In this document: positions 11,143 through 20,263 of the stretch, piece after piece
How positions within the stretch are numbered: the stretch's first letter is position 1
Layout: each line of letters opens with the position of its first letter
DNA from: Pseudomonas sp. B6002
GTDB lineage: Bacteria > Pseudomonadota > Gammaproteobacteria > Pseudomonadales > Pseudomonadaceae
NCBI RefSeq assembly: GCF_013385985.1
Contig: NZ_JACAOY010000015.1
Location: 72,062 to 123,546, forward strand
Length of the DNA stretch: 51,485 nt
Direction: 5' to 3'
Position numbers and translations under genes: made by a program
The notes under the pieces: model-generated
What the model was told of the DNA's origin: nothing
Databases searched by the model: none
What the model saw: only the letters and a program-made list of their open reading frames with translations

Positions 11143-12867
11143 ATGGCGAAAATCAACTTGGCCCAGCAATTGGCAACCACCCTTGAACAGGCGGGCATCA
11201 AGCGCATCTGGGGCCTGACCGGCGACAGCCTGAACGGCCTGACCGACGCCCTGCGCACCATGGACAGCATCGAGTGGATGCACGTGCGCCACGAAGAAGT
11301 CGCGGCGTTCGCGGCCGGCGCCGAGGCGGCAGCCACCGGCGAACTGACGGTGTGCGCCGGCAGTTGCGGGCCGGGCAACCTGCACCTGATCAATGGCCTG
11401 TTCGACTGCCATCGCAACCACGTGCCGGTGCTGGCCATTGCGGCGCAGATCCCCTCCTCCGAGATCGGCCTGAATTACTTCCAGGAAACCCATCCCCAGG
11501 AACTGTTCAAGGAGTGCAGCCACTTCATCGAGTTGGTGACCAACCCCGCGCAGATGCCCCAGGTACTGCACCGCGCCATGCGCTCGGCGATCCTCAACCG
11601 GGGCGTGGCCGTGGTGGTGATCCCCGGGGATATTTCGCTGCTGGAGGTCGAGGACACGCTCAAGCCCTGGCCTGCGCTGCACGCACCGCGCACCTTGCCG
11701 GCCGAACAGGACCTGCACCGGCTCACCGAGCTGCTCGACGGCAGCCAGAAAGTCACCCTGCTGTGTGGCAGTGGCTGTGCCGGCGCCCATGACCAGGTGG
11801 TGGCCTTGGCCGATGCCCTGGGCGCACCGGTGGTGCACGCCTTGCGCGGCAAGGAGCATGTGGAATGGGACAACCCGTTTGACGTGGGCATGACCGGCCT
11901 GATCGGCTTCAGCTCGGGTTATCACGCCATGCTCAACTGCGACACCTTGATCATGCTCGGCACCGACTTCCCCTACCGCCAGTTCTACCCAACCGACGCG
12001 AAGATCATCCAGGTCGACCGCAACCCGCAGGCACTGGGGCGCCGTGCCACCCTGGACCTGGGCATCGCCGCCGATGTCGGAGAAACCATTGACGCGCTGT
12101 TGCCGCGCCTGACCCGCAAGACCGATCGCAGCTTCCTCGACACGTCGTTGAAGCACTACGAGAAAGCCCGCCAAGGCCTGGATGACCTGGCCCAGCCATC
12201 GAAAGCCAACCGCCCGATCCACCCGCAATACGTCGCGCGCTTGCTCAGCGAGCTGGCCAGCGATGATGCGATTTTCACCGCTGACGTCGGCTCGCCCACT
12301 GTATGGGCCGCGCGCTATTTGAAGATGAACGGCAAGCGTCGCCTGATCGGCTCGTTCAACCATGGTTCCATGGCCAACGCCATGCCCCAGGCGATTGGCG
12401 CCCAAGCGGCGTTCCCCGGGCGGCAGGTGATTTCCCTGTCCGGTGACGGCGGGTTCGCTATGTTGATGGGGGATTTCATTTCGCTGGCGCAGTTGAAACT
12501 GCCGGTCAAAGTCATCGTGTTCGATAACTCATCCCTGGGGTTTGTCGCCATGGAGATGAAAGCCGCCGGCTACCTGGACACCGGCACCGAGCTGAAAAAC
12601 CCGGACTTTGCGGCCATGTCCAACGCCATGGGGATCCTGGGCATTCGCGTGGAGCAATCCGAAGACCTGGAACCGGCCCTGCGCCGCGCCCTGGCCCATG
12701 ATGGCCCGGTGCTGGTGGATGTGGTGACGGCGACTCAGGAACTGGTGATGCCGCCGAGCATCAAGCTGGAGCAGGCCAAGGGTTTCAGCCTGTACATGCT
12801 CAAGGCGGTGATGAGTGGCCGGGGCGATGAAGTGATCGAACTGGCGCGTACCAACTGGTTGCGCTGA
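11143..12867 (+). CDS. poxB: Pyruvate dehydrogenase (quinone) / pyruvate oxidase PoxB
   Basis: Thiamine-diphosphate and FAD enzyme that oxidatively decarboxylates pyruvate to acetate and CO2, passing electrons to ubiquinone at the membrane. The 574 residues match E. coli PoxB (572). The catalytic Glu is in [10 protein letters not shown], the FAD-binding middle domain follows, and the ThDP motif G434-D435-G436 begins [12 protein letters not shown] and continues to DNSSLGFV. The C-terminal amphipathic lipid-binding segment is plausible ([24 protein letters not shown]). The ATG at 11143 has TTGGAG upstream. Acetolactate synthase-like paralogues are the alternative, but the PoxB-like context residues fit better. 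Confidence 0.92.
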   Translation: MAKINLAQQLATTLEQAGIKRIWGLTGDSLNGLTDALRTMDSIEWMHVRHEEVAAFAAGAEAAATGELTVCAGSCGPGNLHLINGLFDCHRNHVPVLAIAAQIPSSEIGLNYFQETHPQELFKECSHFIELVTNPAQMPQVLHRAMRSAILNRGVAVVVIPGDISLLEVEDTLKPWPALHAPRTLPAEQDLHRLTELLDGSQKVTLLCGSGCAGAHDQVVALADALGAPVVHALRGKEHVEWDNPFDVGMTGLIGFSSGYHAMLNCDTLIMLGTDFPYRQFYPTDAKIIQVDRNPQALGRRATLDLGIAADVGETIDALLPRLTRKTDRSFLDTSLKHYEKARQGLDDLAQPSKANRPIHPQYVARLLSELASDDAIFTADVGSPTVWAARYLKMNGKRRLIGSFNHGSMANAMPQAIGAQAAFPGRQVISLSGDGGFAMLMGDFISLAQLKLPVKVIVFDNSSLGFVAMEMKAAGYLDTGTELKNPDFAAMSNAMGILGIRVEQSEDLEPALRRALAHDGPVLVDVVTATQELVMPPSIKLEQAKGFSLYMLKAVMSGRGDEVIELARTNWLR

Positions 12868-12879
12868 GCGAGGACACTT

Positions 12880-12963
12880 TGTAGGAGCCGGCTTGCCGGC
12901 GATGGCGGCTTTATTAATACCGCACGGCTTAAGGGCCTCATCGCCGGCAAGCCGGCTCCTACG
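12880..12963. repeat. REP doublet (REPIN), GCCGGC type
   Basis: Arms TGTAGGAGCCGGCTTGCCGG and GCCGGCAAGCCGGCTCCTAC face each other around about 35 nt. It lies between the convergent ends of poxB and the FMN reductase, where it probably serves as the shared 3' structure. Confidence 0.9.
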
Positions 12964-12975
12964 GGGTGCGGGGTG

Positions 12976-13533
12976 TCAGGCGGATTGTTTTTCTACCCAT
13001 TTGCTGTAGGCGTCGATGAACGCCTGCAGGAAGGGTTTGGTTTTTTCCGACAGTTTGCCGGCCTCATCGAACAGGCTGCCTGCGCCGCCGAGGTAGGCTT
13101 CCGGCTGCTGCATGCATGGCACGTCGAGGAATACCAGGGACTGGCGCAGATGGTGGTTGGCACCAAACCCGCCGATGGCGCCGGGCGACACACTGATGAT
13201 CGCCCCCGGTTTGCCGCTCCAGGCACTTTTGCCGTACGGGCGCGAACCGACGTCGATCGCATTCTTCAGTGGAGCAGGCACGGAACGGTTGTATTCCGGG
13301 GTCACGAACAACACCGCGTCGGATGAACTCACCTGTTGACGGAAAGTACTGTAGGCTGCCGGCGGCGTATCTTGGTCGATGTCCTCGTTGTAGAGCGGCA
13401 GATCGCCAATTTCCACAATGTTCAACTTCAGGTTGGCAGGGGCCAGTTCGGCCAAGGCCAGGGCGACCTTGCGGTTGATCGACTCTCTTCTCAAGCTGCC
13501 AACCAGGACGGCAATCGTGTAGACCTTGCTCAT
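12976..13533 (-). CDS. chrR: NADPH-dependent FMN reductase, ChrR type
   Basis: 185-residue flavodoxin-like reductase resembling E. coli ChrR, which reduces quinones and chromate by two-electron transfer and protects against oxidative stress. The FMN phosphate loop GSLRRESINRKVA is at residues 12-24. The family signature VTPEYNRSVPAPLKNAIDVGSR is near the middle, and the segment with HHLRQSLVFLDVP follows. It is convergent with poxB. A 6-6-6 inverted repeat (ACTAAA-GGAGCT-TTTAGT, 13554-13571) lies about 20 nt upstream of its ATG and could be an operator. Confidence 0.88.
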   Translation of the reverse strand: MSKVYTIAVLVGSLRRESINRKVALALAELAPANLKLNIVEIGDLPLYNEDIDQDTPPAAYSTFRQQVSSSDAVLFVTPEYNRSVPAPLKNAIDVGSRPYGKSAWSGKPGAIISVSPGAIGGFGANHHLRQSLVFLDVPCMQQPEAYLGGAGSLFDEAGKLSEKTKPFLQAFIDAYSKWVEKQSA

Positions 13534-13553
13534 TGAGGTTTTCCCGACGTCTG

Positions 13554-13571
13554 ACTAAAGGAGCTTTTAGT
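13554..13571. promoter_or_regulatory. Inverted repeat upstream of FMN reductase
   Basis: ACTAAA and TTTAGT arms around GGAGCT, about 20 bp before the ATG of the FMN reductase gene. Short, but well placed for an operator. No cognate regulator is adjacent. Confidence 0.3.
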
Positions 13572-13761
13572 TATAGAGTCTTCACGGCGTGTTCACCAGC
13601 AGGTTTTGATATTCCTCCTGAACGTTACTGCGCGCTCATATGCGTAGGAAGCGTCTGAAATTTTCAACGAATAGTATTTTTTTACTATAGGTAAACTACC
13701 CCGCTCCATGACGGTCTACAGAACCGCAAATCGAGTGTTTATCTCCAGAGGTTCTAAACAG

Positions 13762-13998
13762 ATGGCTGCAGTACTTGTCGGACAGTTCCATGCCAGAGAC
13801 GCGGAAGGACGCGTGTATTCGGTGCATGAGTTCCAGGAATCCAACCCGGCGCAGGACAGCCAGGCTGGCTCGATGCCTACCACCACCTACAAATTGGCCA
13901 TTGGCGACCGCGTAGAAAAGCTGGAAGGGGATGAGTTCAAACTGATTCAGTCGGGCACCATTATTGTCCGTGAATCGGAAACCACCCTCGCGTCATAA
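13762..13998 (+). CDS. Conserved hypothetical small protein (78 aa)
   Basis: 78-residue soluble protein with no signal peptide or membrane segment. It reads MAAVLVGQFHARDAEGRVYSV.. and ends IIVRESETTLAS; alternating hydrophobic residues suggest a small beta-barrel. I do not recognise a family. Codon use is normal for the genome. The ATG at 13762 follows AGAGG with about 10 nt spacing. Upstream, ATAGTA and TACTAT form an inverted repeat around six T (13671-13688) that overlaps a plausible -10. It is not obviously linked to its neighbours. Confidence 0.75.
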   Translation: MAAVLVGQFHARDAEGRVYSVHEFQESNPAQDSQAGSMPTTTYKLAIGDRVEKLEGDEFKLIQSGTIIVRESETTLAS

Positions 13999-14058
13999 GA
14001 TCTCGCCTCACTAGGCCTGCTCAGTCCTGGCCATCCGCGCCATTGACTGGGCCGGCGA

Positions 14059-14415
14059 TCACTGCCGGCTTATCTGCGTCACCTCCACCCCCTGCTCCCC
14101 CTCCACTTGCTTGAGTGTCACCAGCACCCGCCCCTTTTCGCCTTCGACGGCAAACATCGAGCGCGTATAGCCCTGCGTATTACCTGTGGCGCCATAGCCC
14201 GGGTGCGCAACCACTTCCCTGACCAGAGCAATATCCAGCACCGCGCCCACCTGCTCGGCGACCTGTTCCTGGGAACGGATAAACGCCTCGAGCGCGTGTT
14301 TTTGAGGGGTGTTGTCGTCGGGATTACTGAAGAGGTAAGCGGCCACGCAGCCGACGGTCACCAGGACCAGCAGTTGCTTGACGGTTACCCCGAGAACATT
14401 CGAGGGTAGAGGCAT
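14059..14415 (-). CDS. Membrane-anchored hypothetical protein, possibly Coa1-like
   Basis: 118-residue protein with one N-terminal membrane helix (about residues 9-29, VTVKQLLVLVTVGCVAAYLF) and a periplasmic domain. The pattern ALEAFIRSQEQVAEQVG followed by a glycine-rich turn and GEKGRVLVTLKQVEGEQG recalls the Coa1/Tim21-like fold found in some bacterial proteins, but this is only a resemblance. Downstream of the GspG-like gene on the same strand with about 100 nt between them. Function unknown. Confidence 0.65.
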   Translation of the reverse strand: MPLPSNVLGVTVKQLLVLVTVGCVAAYLFSNPDDNTPQKHALEAFIRSQEQVAEQVGAVLDIALVREVVAHPGYGATGNTQGYTRSMFAVEGEKGRVLVTLKQVEGEQGVEVTQISRQ

Positions 14416-14517
14416 TTGAGACCAGACCTGTTTTTGTTGTAAGTGCCGGTAACCGGCTTTGGTCGTTGATGATCAGACGCGTCATTCTAATCAGGTCTAT
14501 GGGTATTGCCAGATGAT

Positions 14518-14967
14518 TCAGTTGTCGCCGTAGGTAATATCCTTGTTGACCCCGACACCGCCCAGCGTCCGGTCTTTGCCGAACGAGAACAGATCAAACG
14601 GCGTCTGGCCCTGGGTCGCAGGGTAATGGTACTGGTAGGCAATGCCCCACGGGTCGCTCAGCAGTTCGTCCTTGATATAAGGACCTTTCCACTGCGCCAC
14701 GTCGACAGGGGCTGCAGTCAAGGCTTCCAGCCCTTCCTCGTCGGTGGGATAGCGACCCGTGTCTTGATGAAAACGCTCGAGTGCCTTGCCCAACTCGGCC
14801 ACCTGCGTTTTTGCCGTGGCGATCTCGGCCAGGGTCACATCGCCAAACAGCCTTGGCCCCACCGCCAGGGTCAATAACCCAACGATGACCAACACCACCA
14901 GCACCGCCCAACGGGTAAACCCTCGTTGGCGGTGCAGGCTGTCAATTGCTGCGGTTTTGCCGGACAT
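14518..14967 (-). CDS. Orphan GspG-like type II secretion pseudopilin
   Basis: 149-residue protein with the layout of a major pseudopilin. A short basic leader ends at RG (residues 15-16), then mature FTRWAVLVVLVIVGLL. The C-terminal part is GspG-typical: RYPTDEEGLEALT, WKGPYIKDELLSDPWG, and an acidic, calcium-loop-like tail with FDLFSFGKDRTLGG. The prepilin peptidase site would be G16|F17. Position +5 of the mature chain is Ala21, not the near-invariant Glu. No other secretion genes are nearby, so it is an orphan. GAGGGAG precedes the ATG. It may serve a distant secretion system or have another role. Confidence 0.85.
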   Translation of the reverse strand: MSGKTAAIDSLHRQRGFTRWAVLVVLVIVGLLTLAVGPRLFGDVTLAEIATAKTQVAELGKALERFHQDTGRYPTDEEGLEALTAAPVDVAQWKGPYIKDELLSDPWGIAYQYHYPATQGQTPFDLFSFGKDRTLGGVGVNKDITYGDN

Positions 14968-15098
14968 CGCGACGCTCCCTCATTGTTCGTCGGTTATTAC
15001 ACGCTTTACATGAACCGCAGGTTGCAACGATAGGCGAAGCCCACGCTGTTTTTTGCCCAGCCATTGAAACCCCATCGCACTGAACATAGACTCCGGCG

Positions 15099-15992
15099 AT
15101 GCGTTTACGTCATATCGAAGTGATTCAGGCCATCTTGCAGACCGGACACCTCGGCACGGCCGCCGAATGGTTGCAACTCCCCGTGGGCGACGTGGACGCC
15201 ACGCTCAAGGATGCCGAGCATCTGTTGGGCTTCATGCTGTTTGCCAGTGTGCGCGGGCGTTTGCAAGCAACGCGTGAGACCCTGGAGCTGCAAACCCAGA
15301 TCGCCCACCTCTACGAAGCCCTGGAACCGGTACAACGCCTGGCCAGCCGACTGAAACACCATCACGCCCCAACCTTGCGCGCCCTGTGCACGCCGCCCCT
15401 GGCCAACCAGTTGCTGCCGCAGAGTATCGCCGTGCTGCGCCGACGCTTCCAGGACACCCCGTGCAACCTGTCCAGCCAACCGACCCGGGAGATCGTGCGC
15501 AGCCTGCTGCTGCACGAGGCTGACGTGGGCTTGAGCCTGCATGACCCGGAACACCCGCAGATCCAGAGCACCGTGCTCGCCCAGGGCAAACTGCAACTGC
15601 TGGCCCCCCATGGCTGGCTCAAACCCAAGCAGAAGTACATTGCGCTGCAGGACCTGGCCGGCCAGTCGATGATCGGCCTCGAAGGGCATGACCCTCTGAG
15701 CCGCCTGCTGGATGCCAAGCTGCAAGCCCTGCGCCCGCTGCCGGTGGTGCAGACGCGGGTGCAGACCTACCAGATGATGCGCAGCATGGTGGAGGCCGGG
15801 GAAGGCCTGGCGATTGTCGACCCGTTCACCGCCTACGGCGCCCGCGAAGCCGGGCTGGATGCGTGCCCGGTGTCGCCACCGATCCCGGTCAGCCTGTATG
15901 CGCTGACCCTCAAGGACGGCGCGGCATCGCCGGCCTTGAATGCACTGCTGGAGATCGTCACCCAGAAGGCCGAAAGCCTGCTGCCGGGTTAG
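15099..15992 (+). CDS. LysR-family transcriptional regulator
   Basis: 297-residue regulator. The N-terminal helix-turn-helix is recognisable (MRLRHIEVIQAILQTGHLGTAAEWL..) but looser than usual: the second helix reads GDVDATLKDAEHLLGFMLFA. A periplasmic-binding-protein-like effector domain follows (about residues 88-290), with the typical GEGLAIVDPFTA near residue 233. No target is evident; it is divergent from the GspG-like gene and its stop overlaps the convergent acetyltransferase stop by four bases. Effector unknown. Confidence 0.88.
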   Translation: MRLRHIEVIQAILQTGHLGTAAEWLQLPVGDVDATLKDAEHLLGFMLFASVRGRLQATRETLELQTQIAHLYEALEPVQRLASRLKHHHAPTLRALCTPPLANQLLPQSIAVLRRRFQDTPCNLSSQPTREIVRSLLLHEADVGLSLHDPEHPQIQSTVLAQGKLQLLAPHGWLKPKQKYIALQDLAGQSMIGLEGHDPLSRLLDAKLQALRPLPVVQTRVQTYQMMRSMVEAGEGLAIVDPFTAYGAREAGLDACPVSPPIPVSLYALTLKDGAASPALNALLEIVTQKAESLLPG

Positions 15993-16570
15993 ACCTGTTC
16001 GACTTCACTCTTGAACAACCGGTACCAGAAAATCGCCACTTCGCGGGTCTGCGGGTCGATGCCGCGATAGCGCAGGTGGTCGATCCCGCCCATCACGTAG
16101 CCGCAACGCTCATACAAACGGCAGGCGCCGAGGTTGTTGTTCTGGGTTTCCAGCATCATCCCCGGCAGGTTCTTCTTGCGGCTCCAGAACTGCGCCACAT
16201 CCAGCAATGCCTTGGCCACGCCATGACGCCGCGCCGGCAAAGCCACCGCCAACTCGTCGACATGAGCAAAACCGTTCCAGTTGGTGCTGACCACGATATG
16301 CCCCACCGCCCGGTCATCCAGGTAGGCCATGAAGATCGCGCTGTCCGGCGCGTCACGGAAACTGGCGAACTCTTCGGGGTCGATGCCGTAGCACTTGCGG
16401 TACGGCACGATGCGCTCAACGGGCCACTGATCGACGCGCTTGCCCATCTGCGGCTCGCCGTAAGTGCTCACCTCAAAACTGAAGTCATTGCCCCACACGT
16501 AGGCGTCAAAGCCCTCGTCGGCGACCCTTACACTGAGCCCCGGGTACTTCGGGTTCATTACAGCTTGCAT
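15989..16570 (-). CDS. GNAT-family N-acetyltransferase coupled to ldcA
   Basis: 193-residue acetyltransferase of the GNAT fold. The acetyl-CoA region is VDELAVALPARRHGVAKALLD (about residues 108-128), followed by LETQNNNLGACRLYERCGY, typical of the streptothricin-acetyltransferase-like branch. I chose the ATG at 16570 because AAGGA lies six bases upstream, although two nearby ATGs are possible. It begins eight bases after the stop of the lysine decarboxylase gene, so the two form one transcription unit. A role in acetylating the cadaverine made by the decarboxylase is attractive but only inferred from position. Confidence 0.85.
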   Translation of the reverse strand: MQAVMNPKYPGLSVRVADEGFDAYVWGNDFSFEVSTYGEPQMGKRVDQWPVERIVPYRKCYGIDPEEFASFRDAPDSAIFMAYLDDRAVGHIVVSTNWNGFAHVDELAVALPARRHGVAKALLDVAQFWSRKKNLPGMMLETQNNNLGACRLYERCGYVMGGIDHLRYRGIDPQTREVAIFWYRLFKSEVEQV

Positions 16571-16578
16571 AAACATCC

Positions 16579-18834
16579 TTAACCCTTGATGCAATCGACA
16601 GTGTAACAACGACCACTGCCGTCATCTTCGTGTTGCAACCCATGAACATCCGCGACAAAACCGGGGAAACTGCTATCGAACGTCCGGGCAAACGCCAGGT
16701 AGTCGATGATCGACCGTGTCGATTCGGTAAAGCGCTCACCGGGCATGATCAACGGAATGCCCGGCGGATAAGGCACCAGCATCACGGCTGCGATGCGCCC
16801 TGGCAAGGCATCAATGGAAACCGCCTCCACTTCACCCCGCACCAACTGGTCGTAGGCGTCGGCCGGTTTCATCGCAATTTCCGGCAACACCGTGTACATG
16901 CGCTTGAGGTGCTTGGCCGTGGCGTTGCTGCGATAACAGGCGTGCAACTGGTCGCACAGGTCGCGCAGCCCCAGGCCCTGATAGCGAGCTGGCCCTTGGG
17001 CGTACACCGAAGGCAAACAGCTGGCCAAGCTGACGTTGGCGTCGTAGTTGCGCTTGAATTCCAGCAACTCGGTGAGCAAGGTACTCCACTTGCCTTTGGT
17101 AATGCCCATGGAAAACAGCACGAGGAAGGAATACAGGCCGGTCTTTTCCACCACCAGCCCACGCTCCCAGAGGAATTTACTGACCACGGCAGCGGGAATC
17201 CCACAGTCGCTCAACGCGCCCCCCGCATTAAGGCCCGGCATCACCAGCGTGACTTTGATCGGGTCGAGCAACACATAGTCTTCGGCCACATCACCGAACC
17301 CGTGCCAGTCATCCTGCGGCTGCAGCAACCAATCTGCCGTGGCGACGCGGTCGATCCCGGCCACCGAGGGCGGCTGCCAGATGGAAAACCACCAGTCTTC
17401 GGCGGCGATGTGCTGGCGCAGGTTAGCCAGGGCCCGACGAAAACTCAGGGCTTCGTCGAACATCTCCTGCAGCAACGAGCGCCCGGCCGGGCCTTCCATC
17501 ATCGCAGAGGCCACGTCCAGAGAGGCAATGATGCTGTACTGGGGCGAGGTGGAAATATGCATCATGAACGCTTCGTTGAAACGGTCGCGGTCCAACTGGC
17601 GAGCGCCGCCATCCTGCACGTGGATCATCGACGCCTGGCTGAATGCCGCCAGTAGCTTGTGGGTCGAGTGAGTGGTGAACACCAGTGGACTGTCCGGGGT
17701 GCGCGAGGTGCCCATGCCATAGCGTCCAGCAAAGAATTCGTGGAACGCCGCGTAGGCGTACCAGGCTTCATCGAAATGCAGCACCTCGACACTGTTGCCC
17801 AATTGCTGCTTGATCAGCTCGGCGTTGTAGCACAGGCCGTCGTAGGTGGAATTGGTCACCACGGCCATCTTCACTTTCGGCGGGCGCCCTCGGGTCAAAG
17901 GGCTGGCTTCGATCTTGGCGCGGATGGAATCGGGGCTGAACTCGCTCAGGGGAATCGGGCCGATGATCCCCAGCTCGTTGCGTTCGGGGCACAGGTACAG
18001 CGGGATCGCGCCGGTCATGATGATCGAATGCAGCACCGACTTGTGGCAGTTGCGGTCCACCAGCACCAGGTCATCGCGGCCGACCATGGAATGCCAGACG
18101 ATCTTGTTGGCGGTGGACGTGCCGTTGATCACGAAGAACGTGTGGTCGGCGCCGAAGTTGCGCGCGGCGCGAGCTTCGGCTTCCGCCAGGGGCCCGGTGT
18201 GATCGAGCAGTGAGCCCAGCTCGGGCACTGAAACGGACAGATCCGAACGCAGGGTGTTTTCCCCGAAAAACTGATGAAACGCCTGCCCCACCGGGCTCTT
18301 GCGATAGGCCACCCCGCCACCGTGGCCGGGGGTGTGCCAGGAATAATTGGAGTCGGCCGTGTGCTGCACCAGGGCCTTGAAAAATGGCGGTAACAGGCCA
18401 TCCAGGTAGCCACGCGCCGCCCGGGCGACTTGCCGGGCCAGGAACGGCACGGTGTCTTCGAACAGGTAAAGAATGCCGCGCAGTTGGTTGAGTTCGCTCA
18501 TGGCGTCGGCCGGCGCGTTCTCCAGGGTGACTTGCTCGCCCAGGGCGAAGATCGGCAGGTTGGGCGCCCGCACCCGAGCCAGACGGATCAGCTCGACCAT
18601 GTTTTGCAGCAGGTGGGTATTTTCGCCAGCGCCTTCGGCAGCAATCAACATGCACGCCAAACCGTGATGGGTAGAGGCCACTAGCCGGCCTTCGGCGTAA
18701 TCCACCGCGGAGAAGATACTGAAGCCCTCTTGTTCCAGCTCCCGGGCGATGCCCCGGACCCGATCACCGGCCACCGTGTCGGCCTTGATGTCACGGTGCA
18801 CGATAAGCACAGGGAACTTCAGGTCTTTGTACAT
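16579..18834 (-). CDS. ldcA: Lysine decarboxylase LdcA (Orn/Lys/Arg decarboxylase family)
   Basis: Pyridoxal-phosphate enzyme forming cadaverine from lysine. 751 residues, the length I recall for P. aeruginosa LdcA (PA1818). An N-terminal wing domain of about 130 residues precedes the fold-I aminotransferase core. The PLP lysine is Lys393 in THSTHKLLAAFSQAS, and the PLP-binding aspartate is in LHFDEAWYAY. PGHGGGVAYRKSP is the family's substrate-side loop. Neighbours dnaQ and rnhA match the P. aeruginosa locus, but the antiporter gene ldcB found there is absent from the flanks here and a GNAT gene follows instead. Arginine or ornithine specificity cannot be excluded from sequence alone. Confidence 0.88.
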   Translation of the reverse strand: MYKDLKFPVLIVHRDIKADTVAGDRVRGIARELEQEGFSIFSAVDYAEGRLVASTHHGLACMLIAAEGAGENTHLLQNMVELIRLARVRAPNLPIFALGEQVTLENAPADAMSELNQLRGILYLFEDTVPFLARQVARAARGYLDGLLPPFFKALVQHTADSNYSWHTPGHGGGVAYRKSPVGQAFHQFFGENTLRSDLSVSVPELGSLLDHTGPLAEAEARAARNFGADHTFFVINGTSTANKIVWHSMVGRDDLVLVDRNCHKSVLHSIIMTGAIPLYLCPERNELGIIGPIPLSEFSPDSIRAKIEASPLTRGRPPKVKMAVVTNSTYDGLCYNAELIKQQLGNSVEVLHFDEAWYAYAAFHEFFAGRYGMGTSRTPDSPLVFTTHSTHKLLAAFSQASMIHVQDGGARQLDRDRFNEAFMMHISTSPQYSIIASLDVASAMMEGPAGRSLLQEMFDEALSFRRALANLRQHIAAEDWWFSIWQPPSVAGIDRVATADWLLQPQDDWHGFGDVAEDYVLLDPIKVTLVMPGLNAGGALSDCGIPAAVVSKFLWERGLVVEKTGLYSFLVLFSMGITKGKWSTLLTELLEFKRNYDANVSLASCLPSVYAQGPARYQGLGLRDLCDQLHACYRSNATAKHLKRMYTVLPEIAMKPADAYDQLVRGEVEAVSIDALPGRIAAVMLVPYPPGIPLIMPGERFTESTRSIIDYLAFARTFDSSFPGFVADVHGLQHEDDGSGRCYTVDCIKG

Positions 18835-18915
18835 GAGTGCGTTCAGTCCTGAGGGCTATGCACTCAAGGGTAGAAGCTTGGGGCGGATGACGCGAATGAA
18901 GATTTCGAAAGCAGT

Positions 18916-19002
18916 CTGTAGGAGCCGGCTTGCCGGCGATGGCGGCTTCAAACCTTGCACTGAAGGCAAGGGCCTCATCGCCGGCAAGCCGGGCTCCTAC
19001 AG
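18916..19002. repeat. REP doublet (REPIN), GCCGGC type
   Basis: Arms CTGTAGGAGCCGGCTTGCCG and GGCAAGCCGGGCTCCTACAG around about 40 nt. The right arm has one extra G (CCGGGC), breaking perfect symmetry. Located between the end of dnaQ and the start of ldcA, both on the minus strand. Confidence 0.9.
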
Positions 19003-19010
19003 AATGGGGG

Positions 19011-19757
19011 TTATTGCTGGGTCAGGGTCGACCACAACGCCGGCGCACCCGCCGATTTGGCGATAGCTTCGAGGCGCGCCGCATGCTCAGCCATGTCCTG
19101 CTCGCTGGCGCGAATGATCACGCTCGGTTTGCGATCTGCCGGCAGGCGACGGATTTCCGAAGGGCGGTTGCCCGAACCTTCGGCGGAACCGCTGCCGTCA
19201 GAGGCATTACCGGCCAGCGACAGGCTGGTCTGCCCGCCCGTCATGGTCAGGTAGACGTCTGCCAGGATCTCGGAGTCGAGCAAGGCGCCGTGGAGTTCAC
19301 GGCCGGAGTTGTCGACGCCATAACGCTTGCACAAGGCATCGAGGCTGTTGCGCTGGCCCGGGTGACGTTCGCGGGCCATCATCAAGGTGTCGAGGATCGA
19401 GCAGTGCTGGGAGATGTCTGCGCGATCGGTCTGCCCCATCAGGGCAAATTCGTTGTTGATGAAGCCGACGTCGAACGCCGCGTTATGGATGATCAGCTGG
19501 GCGCCGTTGATGAACTCGAAAAACTCGTCGGCCACTTCCGCGAAACGCGGTTTGCCTTTGAGGAACTCGTCGGTAATACCGTGGACGCCAATTGCGCCTT
19601 CATCACTGTCGCGGTCCGGTTGCAGGTAGACGTGAAAGTGACGACCAGTGAGGCGACGGCCCATCAGTTCGACACAACCGATTTCGATGATCCGGTGGCC
19701 ATCGGTCACCGGCATGCCGGTGGTTTCGGTATCGAGTACAACAGATCGGATGGCCAT
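19011..19757 (-). CDS. dnaQ: DNA polymerase III epsilon subunit (3'-5' proofreading exonuclease)
   Basis: Proofreading subunit of the replicative polymerase. 248 residues with the DEDDh motifs: D9-T-E11 in LDTETTG, HNAAFDVGFINNEF as ExoII, and HGALLDSEILADVYL with the catalytic His and Asp as ExoIII. The C-terminal part (about residues 180-248) is the polymerase-binding tail. It is convergent toward ldcA with a REPIN between. In the standard Pseudomonas order it sits beside rnhA; here a DUF2388 gene lies between them. Confidence 0.97.
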   Translation of the reverse strand: MAIRSVVLDTETTGMPVTDGHRIIEIGCVELMGRRLTGRHFHVYLQPDRDSDEGAIGVHGITDEFLKGKPRFAEVADEFFEFINGAQLIIHNAAFDVGFINNEFALMGQTDRADISQHCSILDTLMMARERHPGQRNSLDALCKRYGVDNSGRELHGALLDSEILADVYLTMTGGQTSLSLAGNASDGSGSAEGSGNRPSEIRRLPADRKPSVIIRASEQDMAEHAARLEAIAKSAGAPALWSTLTQQ

Positions 19758-19951
19758 CAGGGTTCAGCTCTCAACGGGTGGTGTATTTCAAGGAGCGGGA
19801 TATTAGCACGTCATGCCCTGGGCAGCCCAAGGCTGGCCTCGGGCCTTAGCGGTTCGACAGTTTCTTACACTCTTTAGCAAAGTTGCAGCAGTTCAGCCCA
19901 AGCGCCCTTGTTAGCCTGCGTTCCCCAGCCCGATGCGGACCTCGCAGAAAC

Positions 19952-20260
19952 ATGAACACCTCGAAAACACTGTGCGCGTTGCTGCTGATGAGCAGCGCCC
20001 TCACGGCGCACGCCACCAGCTTTGTGATGACGACCGACTTTTTGGTCAGCCTGTCCATGAGTGCCACCCGTGGCACCAGCTCTTCGTTCAAGGATGACAA
20101 GATCGTTCAGGCTGCCCGGGATGACGCCCAAGCCTTTGTAGCCACTGACGGCCAGATCCACGGCGCACGCCTGGAGTCGGCGCTGGTGCATATCCGCGAA
20201 TGCCTGCCGGGGCAAACCTTCAGTGACATGCAACTGGCCCAGGCCATCGCCGCGCTTTAA
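19952..20260 (+). CDS. DUF2388 exported protein
   Basis: 102-residue secreted or periplasmic protein of the DUF2388 family, common in Pseudomonas, function unknown. Signal peptide residues 1-22 ending AHA. The mature part has the family pattern TSFVMTTDFLVSLSMSATRG, then KDDKIVQAARDDAQAFVATDG, and HIRECLPG near the end. The ATG at 19952 was taken because it starts the signal peptide. Its stop is three bases from the end of the convergent rnhA gene. Confidence 0.85.
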   Translation: MNTSKTLCALLLMSSALTAHATSFVMTTDFLVSLSMSATRGTSSSFKDDKIVQAARDDAQAFVATDGQIHGARLESALVHIRECLPGQTFSDMQLAQAIAAL

Positions 20261-20263
20261 ACC

